Assembly: GCA_016893485.2 (NCBI GenBank)
Contig: JAFEKX020000001.1
Coordinates: 1,054,001 to 1,118,000, forward strand
Reading direction: 5' to 3'
From: Streptomyces sp. P3
GTDB lineage: Bacteria; Actinomycetota; Actinomycetes; Streptomycetales; Streptomycetaceae
Length of the DNA: 64,000 bases
The translations under genes and the position numbers were made by a program. Below the pieces are notes generated by a model. The model had not been told where the DNA came from, did no database searches, and was given only the letters and a program-made list of their open reading frames with translations. Positions 1-8,636 of the stretch are shown piece after piece; position 1 is the first letter of the stretch; each line of letters starts with the position of its first letter.

Positions 1-809
1 CGCGTCGATGTAGCGGGCCAGCGCCTCCCCGTCCTCGGCGAAGACGTCCTCTCCGCTCTCGATGTGGGCCTTGGCGAGGAACGACAGGGAGATCGGGCCG
101 TAGTTGTTGTCGTAGGCGCCGCCGTGCTCGGGCGGGAGGAGGGCGCCGCGGTCGCTCACGCGGTGGGCGCGGATCTCGTCCGCGTACACACGGAGGGCAC
201 GCGCGCGGACCGACTCCCCTTCCCCGGCGGGAGATGGCGGGCCAGCATCAGGCCGCCGACCACGCAGCCGATGGCCTGGTTTCCGGCCTCCTGCGGGTTG
301 AAGAAGGTCGCCTCGGTCAGCCAGCGCCAGTAGCCGTGCGCCAACTCAACCAGGGCGGTGCGCTGTTCGTCGTCGACGAGGCCGTCCGTGGCGTCCAGGA
401 TGTTGACGGCCTGGAGCAGTGCCCATGCCGTGCTCGGCCAGTCGCCGATGGGGTGGGCGATCGCCTCCAGGACGTAACGGGCGTACGGGAGACCGGAGTT
501 GCGGACCTTCAGGTTCGGGTAGCCGGGGTTGTCCTCGGTGTAGACGCGCTCGCGGAGGTGGAAGGCGAGGCTGCGCCGTACCGCCTCCGGCAGTCGCGGG
601 TCCTTGCCGCGCTGCCAGGCGAAGGCCAGCAGGGACGTCATGCCGAGCGAGGTGTCCCCGATGTCGTCCTGGCAGTCGGGGTGTTCGAGGTTGCCCTCGG
701 GAGTGATGCGGCGGAGGGCCTGTTCGGCGACGTCGGCGAGGACCGCGTCGTAGGCCTCCGGAGTGTCGGGGAGGTGGTGCAGTGGGCCGCGCTGGTGGAG
801 GAGGTGCAC
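1..809 (-). CDS. Unrecognised alpha-helical protein of a sugar-utilisation operon (3' end beyond window)
   Basis: I do not recognise the family. The visible protein is almost entirely helical, rich in Trp, Tyr and His, with repeated segments such as GMTSLLAFAWQRGKDPRLPE and FFNPQEAGNQAIG. This resembles the (alpha/alpha) toroids of polysaccharide lyases and unsaturated glycuronyl hydrolases, but that is inference from texture only. It starts at a GTG 15 nt after the stop of the preceding gene, so it is probably the last gene of the ABC operon. The frame breaks near 217 (in GGGGAAGGGG): the sequence after it (SVRARALRVYADEIRAHRV) continues in another frame to the left edge. The C-terminus lies outside the window. 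No signal peptide is visible, so it would act on imported oligosaccharide. That it is a gene is well supported; the function is not. Confidence 0.6.
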
Positions 810-824
810 GGGTGGGTCAGCCCT

Positions 825-2577
825 TCATGCCTGAGGTGGCCATGGCGTGGGTCGTCGGGGTCGGGAGGCGGGTGCGGGGCGGCGGGTGCGCAGGGTGACG
901 GTCAGGATCTGCGGGCCGTGTCCACCGAGGTAGACGCGGTTCCCGGCCGTCGCGTCGGTGCCGCCGACCACGCTGTGGTCCTGCCCCGGGTCGTACCGAA
1001 GGACGTCGCCCTGGTCGGGTCCCGCGAGTGGTTCGCCCGCCTCGACGGTGGCCTCGACGCGGATCTCGTCGTCACCGGCCCGGTAGGTCATCGGGGTGGT
1101 GGTCAGGCACCAGCGGGTGTGGCCGATCGGTGTTGCGCCGTCCACAACACCCCCTGGCCGGAAGGTGAGTTCGAGGGACCAGGGGACCTGTGGGCCGCTG
1201 ATGGCGATCCGCAGGTCGGCGCCGTCGTCCCGCAACTCGACGTCGACGCTGGTTGTTTGGGAGACCTCGTCCCGTGGGCGGTCCGCGAAGGACAGTGCGG
1301 CGGAGAAGCGGCCCTCGTCCTCAAGGCGGTAGGCGGCGTCGTGGCGTCGCAGGTCCGGTGGCAGGGGCTGGTAGTAGGCGGCCGACTGGGTCTCCGTGAG
1401 CCGGTACCGGTTGTCCGCGAGGCGTCGCGTGTCGGCGGCGCGGAACGGGCCCAGGTCGAAGAAACCCCGGGAGAGGCGGACCGCGTCGAGGACGGCGTCG
1501 CCCGCGAACAGGCGCAGGAAGGTGGGGTTGCAGGCCAACCCCGAGCGGATGCGCCGGTGTTCGGGCACGTCCGAGCCGCCGTAGAGGACGCTGTGCGCGG
1601 TCGCGGAGGCGTGCGAGGCGAGGCGTGCCGTCGTGAAGTACCGGTCGCGGGGCAGGAGTTCGGGCTCCGGCGTCGGCAGTTCGCGGCAGAGGTCGGGGGT
1701 GAGGAGGGTCTCGGCGAGGAGGTTCGCGTCGTCGATGCCGTCGGCCGCCGCGAGGTGTGCCGCCCGGCTGAGGTCGCCCCGGCCGGTGCGGATCGCGAGG
1801 AGCCGGTAGTGCGCCAGGTAGGGCGCCAGCGGGAACGGGTGCTTCTGGTCCTGGCGGCGCGAGTGGAGGGTCTCCACCGTGCCGTCCGGCCTGATGAGGT
1901 CCAGGGTCGCGGTGAGGTTGCGCTCGACGGCGTCCCGCAGGTCGGCGCGGCCGAGGACGTCGGCGAGCAGCAGCAGCGAGGGGTTGGACACGTGGGAGGC
2001 GTAGACGGCGCTGCGCTCCGAGTAGAGGCCCTCCGCGTCGATGTCGACGCCTTCGGCGAGCCACTGCTCGACGCGGTCGAGGAGACGGTCGTCGGGGAAG
2101 GAGCGGTGCAGCCGGGCCAGGGCCGCGCTCAGTTCCCAGCGGTGGTTCGGGGTGTGCACCCCGCCGGTCAGCAGGCGCTCGGAGGCGGCACAGGCGATCT
2201 CGGCCAGGGCGGTGGCGACCTCGCGCAGTTGCGGACCGGCGGTGGCCGCGAGGACGTACGCGTCGCACACGTCGTTGACGGTGAACGCGGAGTCCGGCGG
2301 CGACTGCACGTTGTCGCCGCCGGCGAACAGACCGGTGCCGGTCTGCGCGGCCCGGAGGGCGCGGAGGTGGGCGAGCGCGGCGGTGACGGCCTGTGCGCTG
2401 CCGTGCAGGGCCGAGTCCGGGAACGGTACGCCGCGACCAGGGTCTTCACCCGACGCGCCAGGACGCGGTGGGTGACACCGGCGGGTTCCTCGTCGGGGAC
2501 GGCCGCCAGGGGACGGCCGTCCGGTCGGCGGCGCGGGCCGCCGACCGGACGAACGCGTGGTCGAGCGCGGTGGGCAC
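825..2577 (-). CDS. Putative polysaccharide lyase-like protein, toroid plus beta-sandwich
   Basis: The restored protein has about 584 residues. The N-terminal two thirds is helical, with motifs GGVHTPNHRWELSAALA and YASHVSNPSLLLLADVLG. The last third is beta-rich (VDVELRDDGADLRIAISG, GDVLRYDPGQDHSVVGGT). That architecture, a helical toroid followed by a beta-sandwich, is seen in heparinase and alginate lyase families; the assignment to them is inference. There is no signal peptide, so a cytoplasmic role on imported oligosaccharides fits. The GTG start at 2577 lies next to the permease stop. Two indels, near 2420 and 2520, split the first 90 residues over three frames; adding one G at each gives a continuous reading (RPLAAVPDEEPAGVTHRV, then AAYRSRDSALHGS). 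Transcription is with the permeases. Confidence 0.6.
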
Positions 2578-2579
2578 AG

Positions 2580-3481
2580 TCAGTCCTTCAGTCCGGCGTT
2601 GATGTCGGCGCTCATGACGTACCGCTGGAAGACCAGGAAGATGACGATCAGCGGGATCATCGAGATGACCGAACCGCCCAGCAGCACCGACCAGTTGATG
2701 TTCTGCGCGCCGACCAGGCTCTGGATGCCGATCTGGACGGTGAACTTGTTCGGGTCGTTCAGCATCAGCAGCGGCCAGATGTAGTCGTTCCACCGCCACT
2801 GGAAGGACAGGATGGCGAGGGTCAGCATGATGGGCCGGGAGATCGGCACCATGATCCGCAGGAAGATCGACAGTTCACGGGCGCCGTCGATGCGCGCTGC
2901 CTCGACGAGTTCGTCGGGGACCGTCAGGAAGAACTGGCGGAACATGAAGCAGCCGGTCGCGGTGAGCACGGCCGGGAGGATGATGCCGGCGAAGGAGTTG
3001 TAGAGGCCGAGGTCGCGGACCACGAGGAACTCGGGGGCGAGCATGACCTCGGACGGCAGCATCGTGGTGGCCAGGATGCAGAGGAAGAAGAACTTCAGCC
3101 ACCGGTTGTTGTACTTGGCCAGCGCGTACCCGGTGCAGCAGCTGACTCCCACGGTGAGGATCGTCGTGATCACGCACACGAGGGCCGTGTTGATGAAGTA
3201 CTGGGAGAAGTTGGCGCTGTCCCACGCCGCCTTGTAGCCCGACACGGTGGGATTGTGCGGAAGCACCGTCAGCGGGAGGGAGAACAGGTCCCCGCCGGCT
3301 TGAAGGAGCTGAGGACGAACCACGCGACCGGCAGCCCGTAGAGGGCGGCCAGGATCCACAGCAGTGTCGTCGCGGGGACCGCGCTCCGGAGCCCGCCCTC
3401 GCGGCCGTTGCGCCGCTGCCTCTTGGAGACGGTCCGGACGGACTTGGCGTCGACCGGACGCGGCGTGTCTGTGGTTGTCAT
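2580..3481 (-). CDS. Carbohydrate ABC transporter permease, MalG type
   Basis: This is an inner-membrane subunit of a binding-protein-dependent sugar importer, about 300 residues with six hydrophobic segments. The EAA loop that contacts the ATPase is clear (EAARIDGARELSIFLRI), followed by WRWNDYIWPLL, a MalG hallmark. The start ATG overlaps the stop of the upstream permease gene as ATGA (3478-3481), which implies translational coupling. The protein begins MTTTDTPRPVDAK. The frame breaks near 3294 in the codons for SSFKPAGDLFSLPL; one G missing from a G run explains it. No ATPase gene is present in the locus. That is usual in Streptomyces, where one MsiK ATPase encoded elsewhere serves many sugar importers (established knowledge). 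Confidence 0.9.
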
Positions 3482-4392
3482 CGGTTCTCCACCCGTCGGT
3501 TGACGACCAGCTGGATGATCGCGACGGCCATCAGGATGAGCATGAGGACGAACGACGCGGCGCTGGCGTAGCCGATCTGGCCCCGGTTGAAGCCGGTCTC
3601 GTAGATGTACTGGACCAGCAGGTTGTTCGAGGTGCCGGGTCCGCCGTTGTTGAGGGAGACGAACAGGGGATATTCCTTCATGGCGTTGATCGTGTTGAGC
3701 AGGATCACGATGAAGGAGGTGGGCGCGATGCTCGGCAGCGTGATGCTCCTGAACTGACGCCAGGGACCGGCTCCGTCGAGCGAGGCCGCCTCGTAGTACG
3801 ACACCGGCACGTTCTTGATCGCGGCGATGAACAGCAGCATCGAGAAGGCCGTTCCCCACCAGGCACCGGCCATCACCACGACGCCCAGCGAGAGGTCCGC
3901 GTTCGACTGCCACGCGATGGCGTGCCCGCCGAACTTCTCGATGACGTAGTTGATCAGTCCGAAGTTCTCGCCGAACAGCCACCGCCACAGGACACCCACG
4001 ACGATGGGCGAGATGAGCCACGGGATGAAGAAGACGACACGCGCGACCGAGGCGCCCTTGGCCTGCTTGCTCACCACCAGGTTGGCGATGAACAGCGACA
4101 GCACGAAGTTCAGCGGGACGACGAGGACGGTGTACAGCAGCGTCCGGAAGAGCGCGTCGTAGAAGGTGGAGTCCCCGAACAGGTGCTGGTAGTTGTCCAG
4201 CCCGATGAACTGGAAGGCCCCCACTCCGGTGTAGTTCGTGAACGAGTAGACGAGCCCGATCACCGCAGGCCACACGAAGAACAGCGCGAAGAGCACGACA
4301 TTGGCCGCGATGAGGACGAGCGGCGCGAGGGTGTAGGTGCTACGTCGTTTCCTGGGCGGCCTCACGGACACGTCCGCGGCGCTATGTGTCAT
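3478..4392 (-). CDS. Carbohydrate ABC transporter permease, MalF type
   Basis: This partner permease has 304 residues, reads through without a break, and has six predicted membrane helices beginning at about residue 20 (LAPLVLIAANVVLFALFF). The EAA loop is EAASLDGAGPWRQF. The MalF-type signature VYSFTNYTG...FIGLDNYQHLF follows the first helix. I chose the ATG at 4392 over an upstream in-frame ATG at 4452, because a GGAAG element lies 8 nt before it and the protein then begins MTHSAADVSVRPPRKRRS, a short basic cytoplasmic tail. The gene follows the binding-protein gene after 123 nt holding two hairpins, and overlaps the next permease by four bases. Confidence 0.93.
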   Translation of the reverse strand: MTHSAADVSVRPPRKRRSTYTLAPLVLIAANVVLFALFFVWPAVIGLVYSFTNYTGVGAFQFIGLDNYQHLFGDSTFYDALFRTLLYTVLVVPLNFVLSLFIANLVVSKQAKGASVARVVFFIPWLISPIVVGVLWRWLFGENFGLINYVIEKFGGHAIAWQSNADLSLGVVVMAGAWWGTAFSMLLFIAAIKNVPVSYYEAASLDGAGPWRQFRSITLPSIAPTSFIVILLNTINAMKEYPLFVSLNNGGPGTSNNLLVQYIYETGFNRGQIGYASAASFVLMLILMAVAIIQLVVNRRVENR

Positions 4393-4428
4393 CTTCCTGA
4401 CTTCCGTGCTGGTGGAATGGATCGCTGT

Positions 4429-4504
4429 GGGCTCACGCCGTGAGCCCGGCATGACGTGGGCGACCAGGGCGGGCGGCGGCGTCTGGATCCCGCCGCCCGG
4501 CCCT
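4429..4504 (-). other. Two RNA hairpins between the binding-protein and permease genes
   Basis: The 123-nt gap between the binding-protein stop and the permease start holds two strong inverted repeats. One pairs 4466-4479 with 4490-4504 (GGGCGGCGG-type arms). The other is a perfect 8-bp stem, GGGCTCAC/GTGAGCCC, with a 3-nt loop at 4429-4447. Neither is followed by a T tract. In other sugar ABC operons such structures stabilise the 5' part of the mRNA, or attenuate readthrough, so that binding protein exceeds permease. That role here is inference. Confidence 0.55.
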
Positions 4505-4515
4505 GTGGCCCACGA

Positions 4516-5839
4516 TCAGCCGCCGACCGCCTGGTTGTAGCCGTCCACGATGTTCTGCAGGGCCTTGTCGACCGACTGCTGGCCGTTGATCGCCTTGCCG
4601 AGCTCCGTCTTGGTCGGGTCGGTGGTGAGGCTCTTGCCCTTCAGCACCCAGTTCGTCTGAGCGTTGTTGAAGTAGCCCGAGATCGGCGCGTAGAGCGGGA
4701 TCTCCTCGTTGTAGAGCTTGAAGGCCGCCTGCGCCGCCGCGGACTTGAAGGGGTACTTCGGGCTCAGGCCGCTCTCGACCGGGAGGAACCCGGAGGTCTC
4801 GACCAGCTCGGTGTACTGCTTGGGCTCGTACACCCAGGACATGAACTTCTTGCCCGCGGTGGCCGCGCGGCGCTGTTGTTGTTGAAGCCGACCATCATGC
4901 CGCCGCTGTTGACGTCACTGGCCTGCACCGGCTGGGCCGGGGTCGGGACGCTCGCCCAGTCGAACTTCTTGATGCTGTCCGCGAAGGCGGGCACCTGCCA
5001 CACGCCGGACCAGTAGGCGACGACGTCACCGCTCTGGAACATGGCGGACGGGTCGGCGCCGCTGGTCCACACCGACTTCGGCATGACCTTGTCGTCGTTC
5101 AGTCCGACGAAGTACTCCACGGCCTTCTTGGTCGCGGCGTCCGCCGAGAACTTCCCGGAGGAGTCCGCGTGGATGTACTTGCCGCCCATCTCGTACACCA
5201 TGGCGCGCAGCCGGGACGGGGACTGGTCGAACGTGAGGGAGTACTTGGCGCCGGTCTTCTCGCGGACCTTGTTGGCGGCCGCGATGAACTCGGTCCACGT
5301 CCAGGTCTTCTCCGGCGAGGCGGGCACGGCGACGCCGGCCTTCTCGAACAGCGACTTGTTGATGAACAGGCCGGACGCGGTGACGTCCGAGGGGATGGCC
5401 AGCACCTTGCCGGACGAGTCCTTGGCGAGGAAGTTGGAGTTGATGTTGTAGCTCTTGTTGTTCGCGATGGAGCTGAGGTCGATCAGCTTGCTCGACCAGA
5501 TCGGGTCCAGCGCCGGCACGTCGGCCACGTCGGGCAGCGAGTTGGCCTGCGCGGCGTTGTGCAGCTTCGTCGGGTACCCGTCGTAGGGGATGTTGACGAG
5601 CTTGACGTTGACGCCGGTCTCCTTCTTGTACTGCGCCACCAGCTTCTTCCAGCCCGCGTCCTGCCCGGGAACCGTGGAGATCCAGAACGTCAGTGACTTC
5701 GCGTTGCCCCCGAGCCGGAGCCCGATCCGCAGGCGGAGAGCAGCAGGGCACCTGCCGTGGCGACGGCAGCGAGGGGAACAAGGCGGCGCATGCCGCCGCG
5801 GCCGAGTCGGCTGGAGCGCCGCACACCCACAGTGGTCAT
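4516..5839 (-). CDS. Extracellular solute-binding lipoprotein, sugar ABC importer (family 1)
   Basis: This is the ligand-capturing lipoprotein of the importer, about 441 residues restored. It begins with a basic n-region, a hydrophobic stretch (PLAAVATAGALLL) and the lipobox LLSAC, then a Gly/Ser linker. Mature motifs typical of family 1 binding proteins follow: LTFWISTVPGQDAGWKKL, DVADVPALDPIW and AMFQSGDVVAYWSG. Two indels interrupt it: near 5710 (SGSGSGGNAKSLTFW, one G missing) and near 4868 (NNNSAARATAGKKF). I prefer the ATG at 5839 to one at 5860, because a GGGA element precedes it at a suitable distance. It is first in its operon, with a promoter and LacI-type operator about 240 nt upstream. 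Confidence 0.9.
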
Positions 5840-6073
5840 CTTCGATCCCTTTTTCGTCATAGGGGACGGAGCACGGCGCCGACCGATGCGGCACGGGTGC
5901 ATTTTGCAAGAAAGTTCGCTTTCCGGGGGCGCGGCCTCGCCCGGCCGTGTCTTCCACACGGGGCAAGGTCTCCGGCCGTCGTGGCCGTCACCGCACGAGC
6001 ACACCCTCGTGCGGCTGCCGTACGTCGCGTACGGGCTGAGAGGCTCACCCCAAGTCGGCGTCCCGGCCGACTT

Positions 6074-6120
6074 AGAAAGCGCTTGTCCGGACATTGGCAG
6101 ACCAAGTCGGAGGCCGTCAA
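6074..6120 (-). promoter_or_regulatory. Promoter and LacI-type operator for the binding-protein operon
   Basis: On the minus strand, TTGACG (6120-6115) is followed after 18 nt by CAATGT (6096-6091), a plausible -35/-10 pair. Immediately downstream lies GACAAGCGCTTTCT (6087-6074), close to the GAAAGCGCTTTC palindrome bound by LacI-family sugar repressors in Streptomyces. The predicted transcription start falls inside this palindrome, which is ideal for repression. The leader to the ATG at 5839 is about 240 nt. No classical LacI gene lies next to it. The adjacent regulator is a ROK protein, so the cognate repressor may be encoded elsewhere. Confidence 0.6.
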
Positions 6121-6141
6121 TCCTTGACCCCGCACCATCGG

Positions 6142-7259
6142 TCACGGTTTGGACTCCTCTGGCCACCGCGAGCCGGGCGGCGCCCACCACGGTGCCGAGA
6201 TCACCGACCGTGCTGCTGACCACCTCGGTGGGCCAGCTCAGCCGCCCCAGCTCGGCCCGCACACCCGGCAGGAGCTGCGGGTCCGTGCCCGTGCTGCCCC
6301 GAGGACGATCAGTCCCGGGTCCAGTACGGCGGCCACGGCGGCGGCCAGCCTGCCCACGTCGGCGGCGTGCCGGCCGACCAGTTCGGCCGCCGTCTGGTGC
6401 CCCTGCCGGGCAAGCGCGAAGAGCCGGTCCGCGCTGCCGGGGCGCGGCCCGTCGGTGTCCTGCCAGGCCGCCGCGGCCCGGCGCAGCAGCGAGCGGGCGC
6501 CCACGTACTCCTCCAGGGCCTCACGGCGCGGTTGCACGGCGTCGTCCCAGGGATACGGCAGCCGGGCCAGCTCACCGGCCGCGCCGTTCGCGCCGCGCAG
6601 CACATGGCCGCCGACGACGATGCCGAGACCGATACCGACGCCGATGCGGAGATAGCCGAAGGTTGTACGGCCCCTCGCGGCACCCTCGTGCAGTTCCGCG
6701 AGGGCGGCGCAGTTGACGTTGTTCTCCAGGTGGACCGGCACGCCCGGCGGCAGGGCGACCGTCATGGCGTCGAACACCGGGCCCGCCTTGGCGGTCGCGG
6801 GGCGCATGCCGGCGCCGGCGCGGTCCCGGGCGGCGACATCACCGACGGCGACGACGACGGTGCGCAGCGGGTGCCTGCGGGCAGCGCGCCGAGGGCCTCG
6901 CGGACGGCGTCGGCCGCGTCCTCCCGGGAGCCGGTGGCCTCGGCCAGCAGGGTGCCGTCCAGGGCGCAGCCGCGCACCCGGGTCAGGGCGGGGCCGAGAT
7001 CGACGGCGAGTACGGCGCCCGCGGCCGGGCCGAGTCGGTAGACGGCGGCGTTGCGTCCCGTGCCGCCGGACGCGGTGCCGGAGTGGGCGGCGAGCCGGAC
7101 GTGCTCCAGCTCCACGACGGCAGCGGACACCGTCGGCTTGGACAGGCCGGCCAGGCTGGCGAGCTGCGGCCGGGTAGCACTGCCGGCTCTCGCCAGCACC
7201 TCGAAGACCGCGCTCGCGCTCTCGGTCAGCCGAGACTCCCGCGCCACGACGTGTTCCAC
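6142..7259 (-). CDS. ROK family transcriptional repressor (N-terminal winged helix)
   Basis: This is a sugar-responsive repressor. Residues about 10-70 form a winged helix (ATRPQLASLAGLSKPTVSAAVV), followed by an ASKHA sugar-kinase-like fold with AVLAVDLGPALTRV, ENNVNCAALAEL and GIGLGIVVGGHVLRG. Two indels break it. Near 6868, PAGHPLRTVVVAVGDV needs one C; near 6297, LIVLGGSTGTDPQLLPGV needs one G in a G run. The C-terminus is uncertain: the last frame stays open far past the usual end, and I place the stop near 6142, just before the divergent operon's promoter, assuming one more indel. An inverted repeat at 7389-7412 in the intergenic region is its likely operator, controlling the kinase gene and perhaps itself. 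Confidence 0.85.
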
Positions 7260-7374
7260 ACTTCCCCCAGTTCACGGGCCGCGCTCCGCAGGGTGTCCGT
7301 GGGGCGCGGCGATGGATGTCCTGACGTCACGCGGGCCCGGACGAGGGTCCCTGTGACCGAGTTCGCAATGACTC

Positions 7375-7412
7375 TTGACGCACTGTACTTCGTTAGTTAA
7401 CTTCCTAACGAA
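7375..7412 (+). promoter_or_regulatory. Kinase promoter overlapped by a ROK-type operator
   Basis: TTGACG (7375-7380), a 17-bp spacer and TAACTT (7398-7403) form a good vegetative-type promoter reading toward the kinase gene. A perfect 8-bp inverted repeat with 8-bp spacer, TTCGTTAG-N8-CTAACGAA (7389-7412), covers the -10 box. Its A/T-rich GTTAGTTAAC core stands out in this G/C-rich DNA and resembles operators of ROK regulators. With a ROK gene divergently placed 130 bp away, autoregulation and repression of the kinase operon is the natural reading. Confidence 0.75.
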
Positions 7413-7539
7413 CGTCACGGTACTCGCCTGCCGTGGTCCGTCAGAAGCCCGTCCCGGGGCTTCCCTAGCGCTCCAACCACCGTTCCCCGAACACGGTTCG
7501 CCCACCGTCGCAGCACCGTGCAACGACGAAAGAGGTTCC

Positions 7540-8438
7540 GTGCAGGACTCCATGCCCCTCGTGGTCGGCATCGACGTGGGTGGCACCAAGACACATCTGC
7601 GCGCCTGCGCGGGTACGGATGTCGTCGCCGACCACATCCGTGCCAGCAGCGGCTGGCGGCCGCACGACCCGTGGCCGCCGCCGACTGGCTGACCGCCATC
7701 GTCCATGACGCCCTTCCCGCGCACGCGCGCCCGTCCGCGGTCGCCGTGGGCGGACACGCCTGCGAGACACCCCGGCAGTGCGCCGAGATCCGTGCCGCGC
7801 TGGAGGAACGTCTCAAGGCACCCGTACTCGTGGTGGGCGACGCCGAACTCCTCGTCCCCGCCGCGGGGTTGGACAAGGGCGTCGGCCTGGTGGCCGGCAC
7901 CGGTTCCGTCGCGGTGGGCCTGTTCGCGGACGGCGGCCGGCTCCAAGTGGGCGGTTGGGGCGCGGTACTCGGCGACGAGGGCGGCGCCGCGGGACTCGTC
8001 CGCGAGGCGGCCCGCGCCGCCTGGGCCGCGCACGACCGCGGGGAGGCCCCCGACCAACTCGCCCTGGGACTCGTCGAGGCGTTCGCCGTGGCCGAAGTCC
8101 CCGCGCTGGGCGCCGCGTTGGAAAGCGCTTCCGACGTCTCCGCCGACTGGGGCCGTCACGCCCGCGTCGTCTTCACCGCGGCCGACGCCGGCTCACTCCT
8201 CGCACGCGAGGTGATAGCGGAGGCCGGTCAGTCCCTCGCCGCCCTCGTCGTACGGCTCGCCGAACGCGGCGTCCCCGTCGACGACGTGGTGGTCTCGGGC
8301 GGCACCGTCCTCGCCCAGCCCCGGCTCTACGACGCCCTCACCACCGCGCTCGCCGAACGGCTGCCCGGGGCGCGTCCGCGGCCCATCCAAGTGCCGCCCG
8401 TCGAGGGCGCGGTGGCACTGGCCCGATCGATCCTGTGA
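7540..8438 (+). CDS. BadF/BadG/BcrA/BcrD-type sugar kinase (N-acetylglucosamine kinase-like)
   Basis: This is a predicted cytoplasmic ATP-dependent kinase of the ASKHA superfamily, about 299 residues. The N-terminal phosphate-1 motif is GIDVGGTKTHLRA (residues about 9-21). The adenosine region includes GLVAGTGSVAVGL and the Gly-rich GGWGAVLGDEGG motif, typical of GlcNAc kinase-like members. The C-terminal motif VVVSGGTVLAQP closes the domain. The start is the GTG at 7540 after an AGAGG element. One indel near 7668 (a missing C in HDPVAAADWLTAI) splits the first 50 residues from the rest. Its position between a ROK repressor and cell-surface genes suggests it phosphorylates an amino sugar or a sugar brought in by the adjacent importer. 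Confidence 0.85.
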
Positions 8439-8445
8439 ACCGCAC

Positions 8446-8466
8446 GGCCCCCGTTCACCCGGGGCC
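8446..8466 (+). terminator. Weak hairpin after the kinase gene
   Basis: GGCCCC (8446-8451) pairs with GGGGCC (8461-8466) around a 9-nt loop, 8 nt after the kinase stop. The stem is short and no T run follows, so this is a possible terminator or pause site only. The remaining intergenic DNA up to the next ribosome-binding site at 8624 shows nothing else I can name. Confidence 0.35.
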
Positions 8467-8636
8467 ATGTGCCGGACGCCGAACCCCTTCCAACGGGACA
8501 CGGCCCGCCGCAAACCTTCGCACGTACGCGCCACCTGACGTATGCGCTTTCTCGTATCGCACCGCGCACCTCGCACCACAGCCGATCGCACCACCCCGCC
8601 GGCCTCACCGCCGTAGAACTCAAGAGAGGCACACCC

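Noticed and set aside
234..3341. A 1035-residue open frame on the plus strand
   Set aside because: It is opposite three well-supported minus-strand genes and has the Arg/Gly/Val-rich composition of an antisense shadow in G/C-rich DNA.
8120..8132. GGAAAGCGCTTCC, a second LacI-like palindrome
   Set aside because: It lies inside the kinase coding sequence in codons for L-E-S-A-S, with no promoter near it; I treat it as chance.
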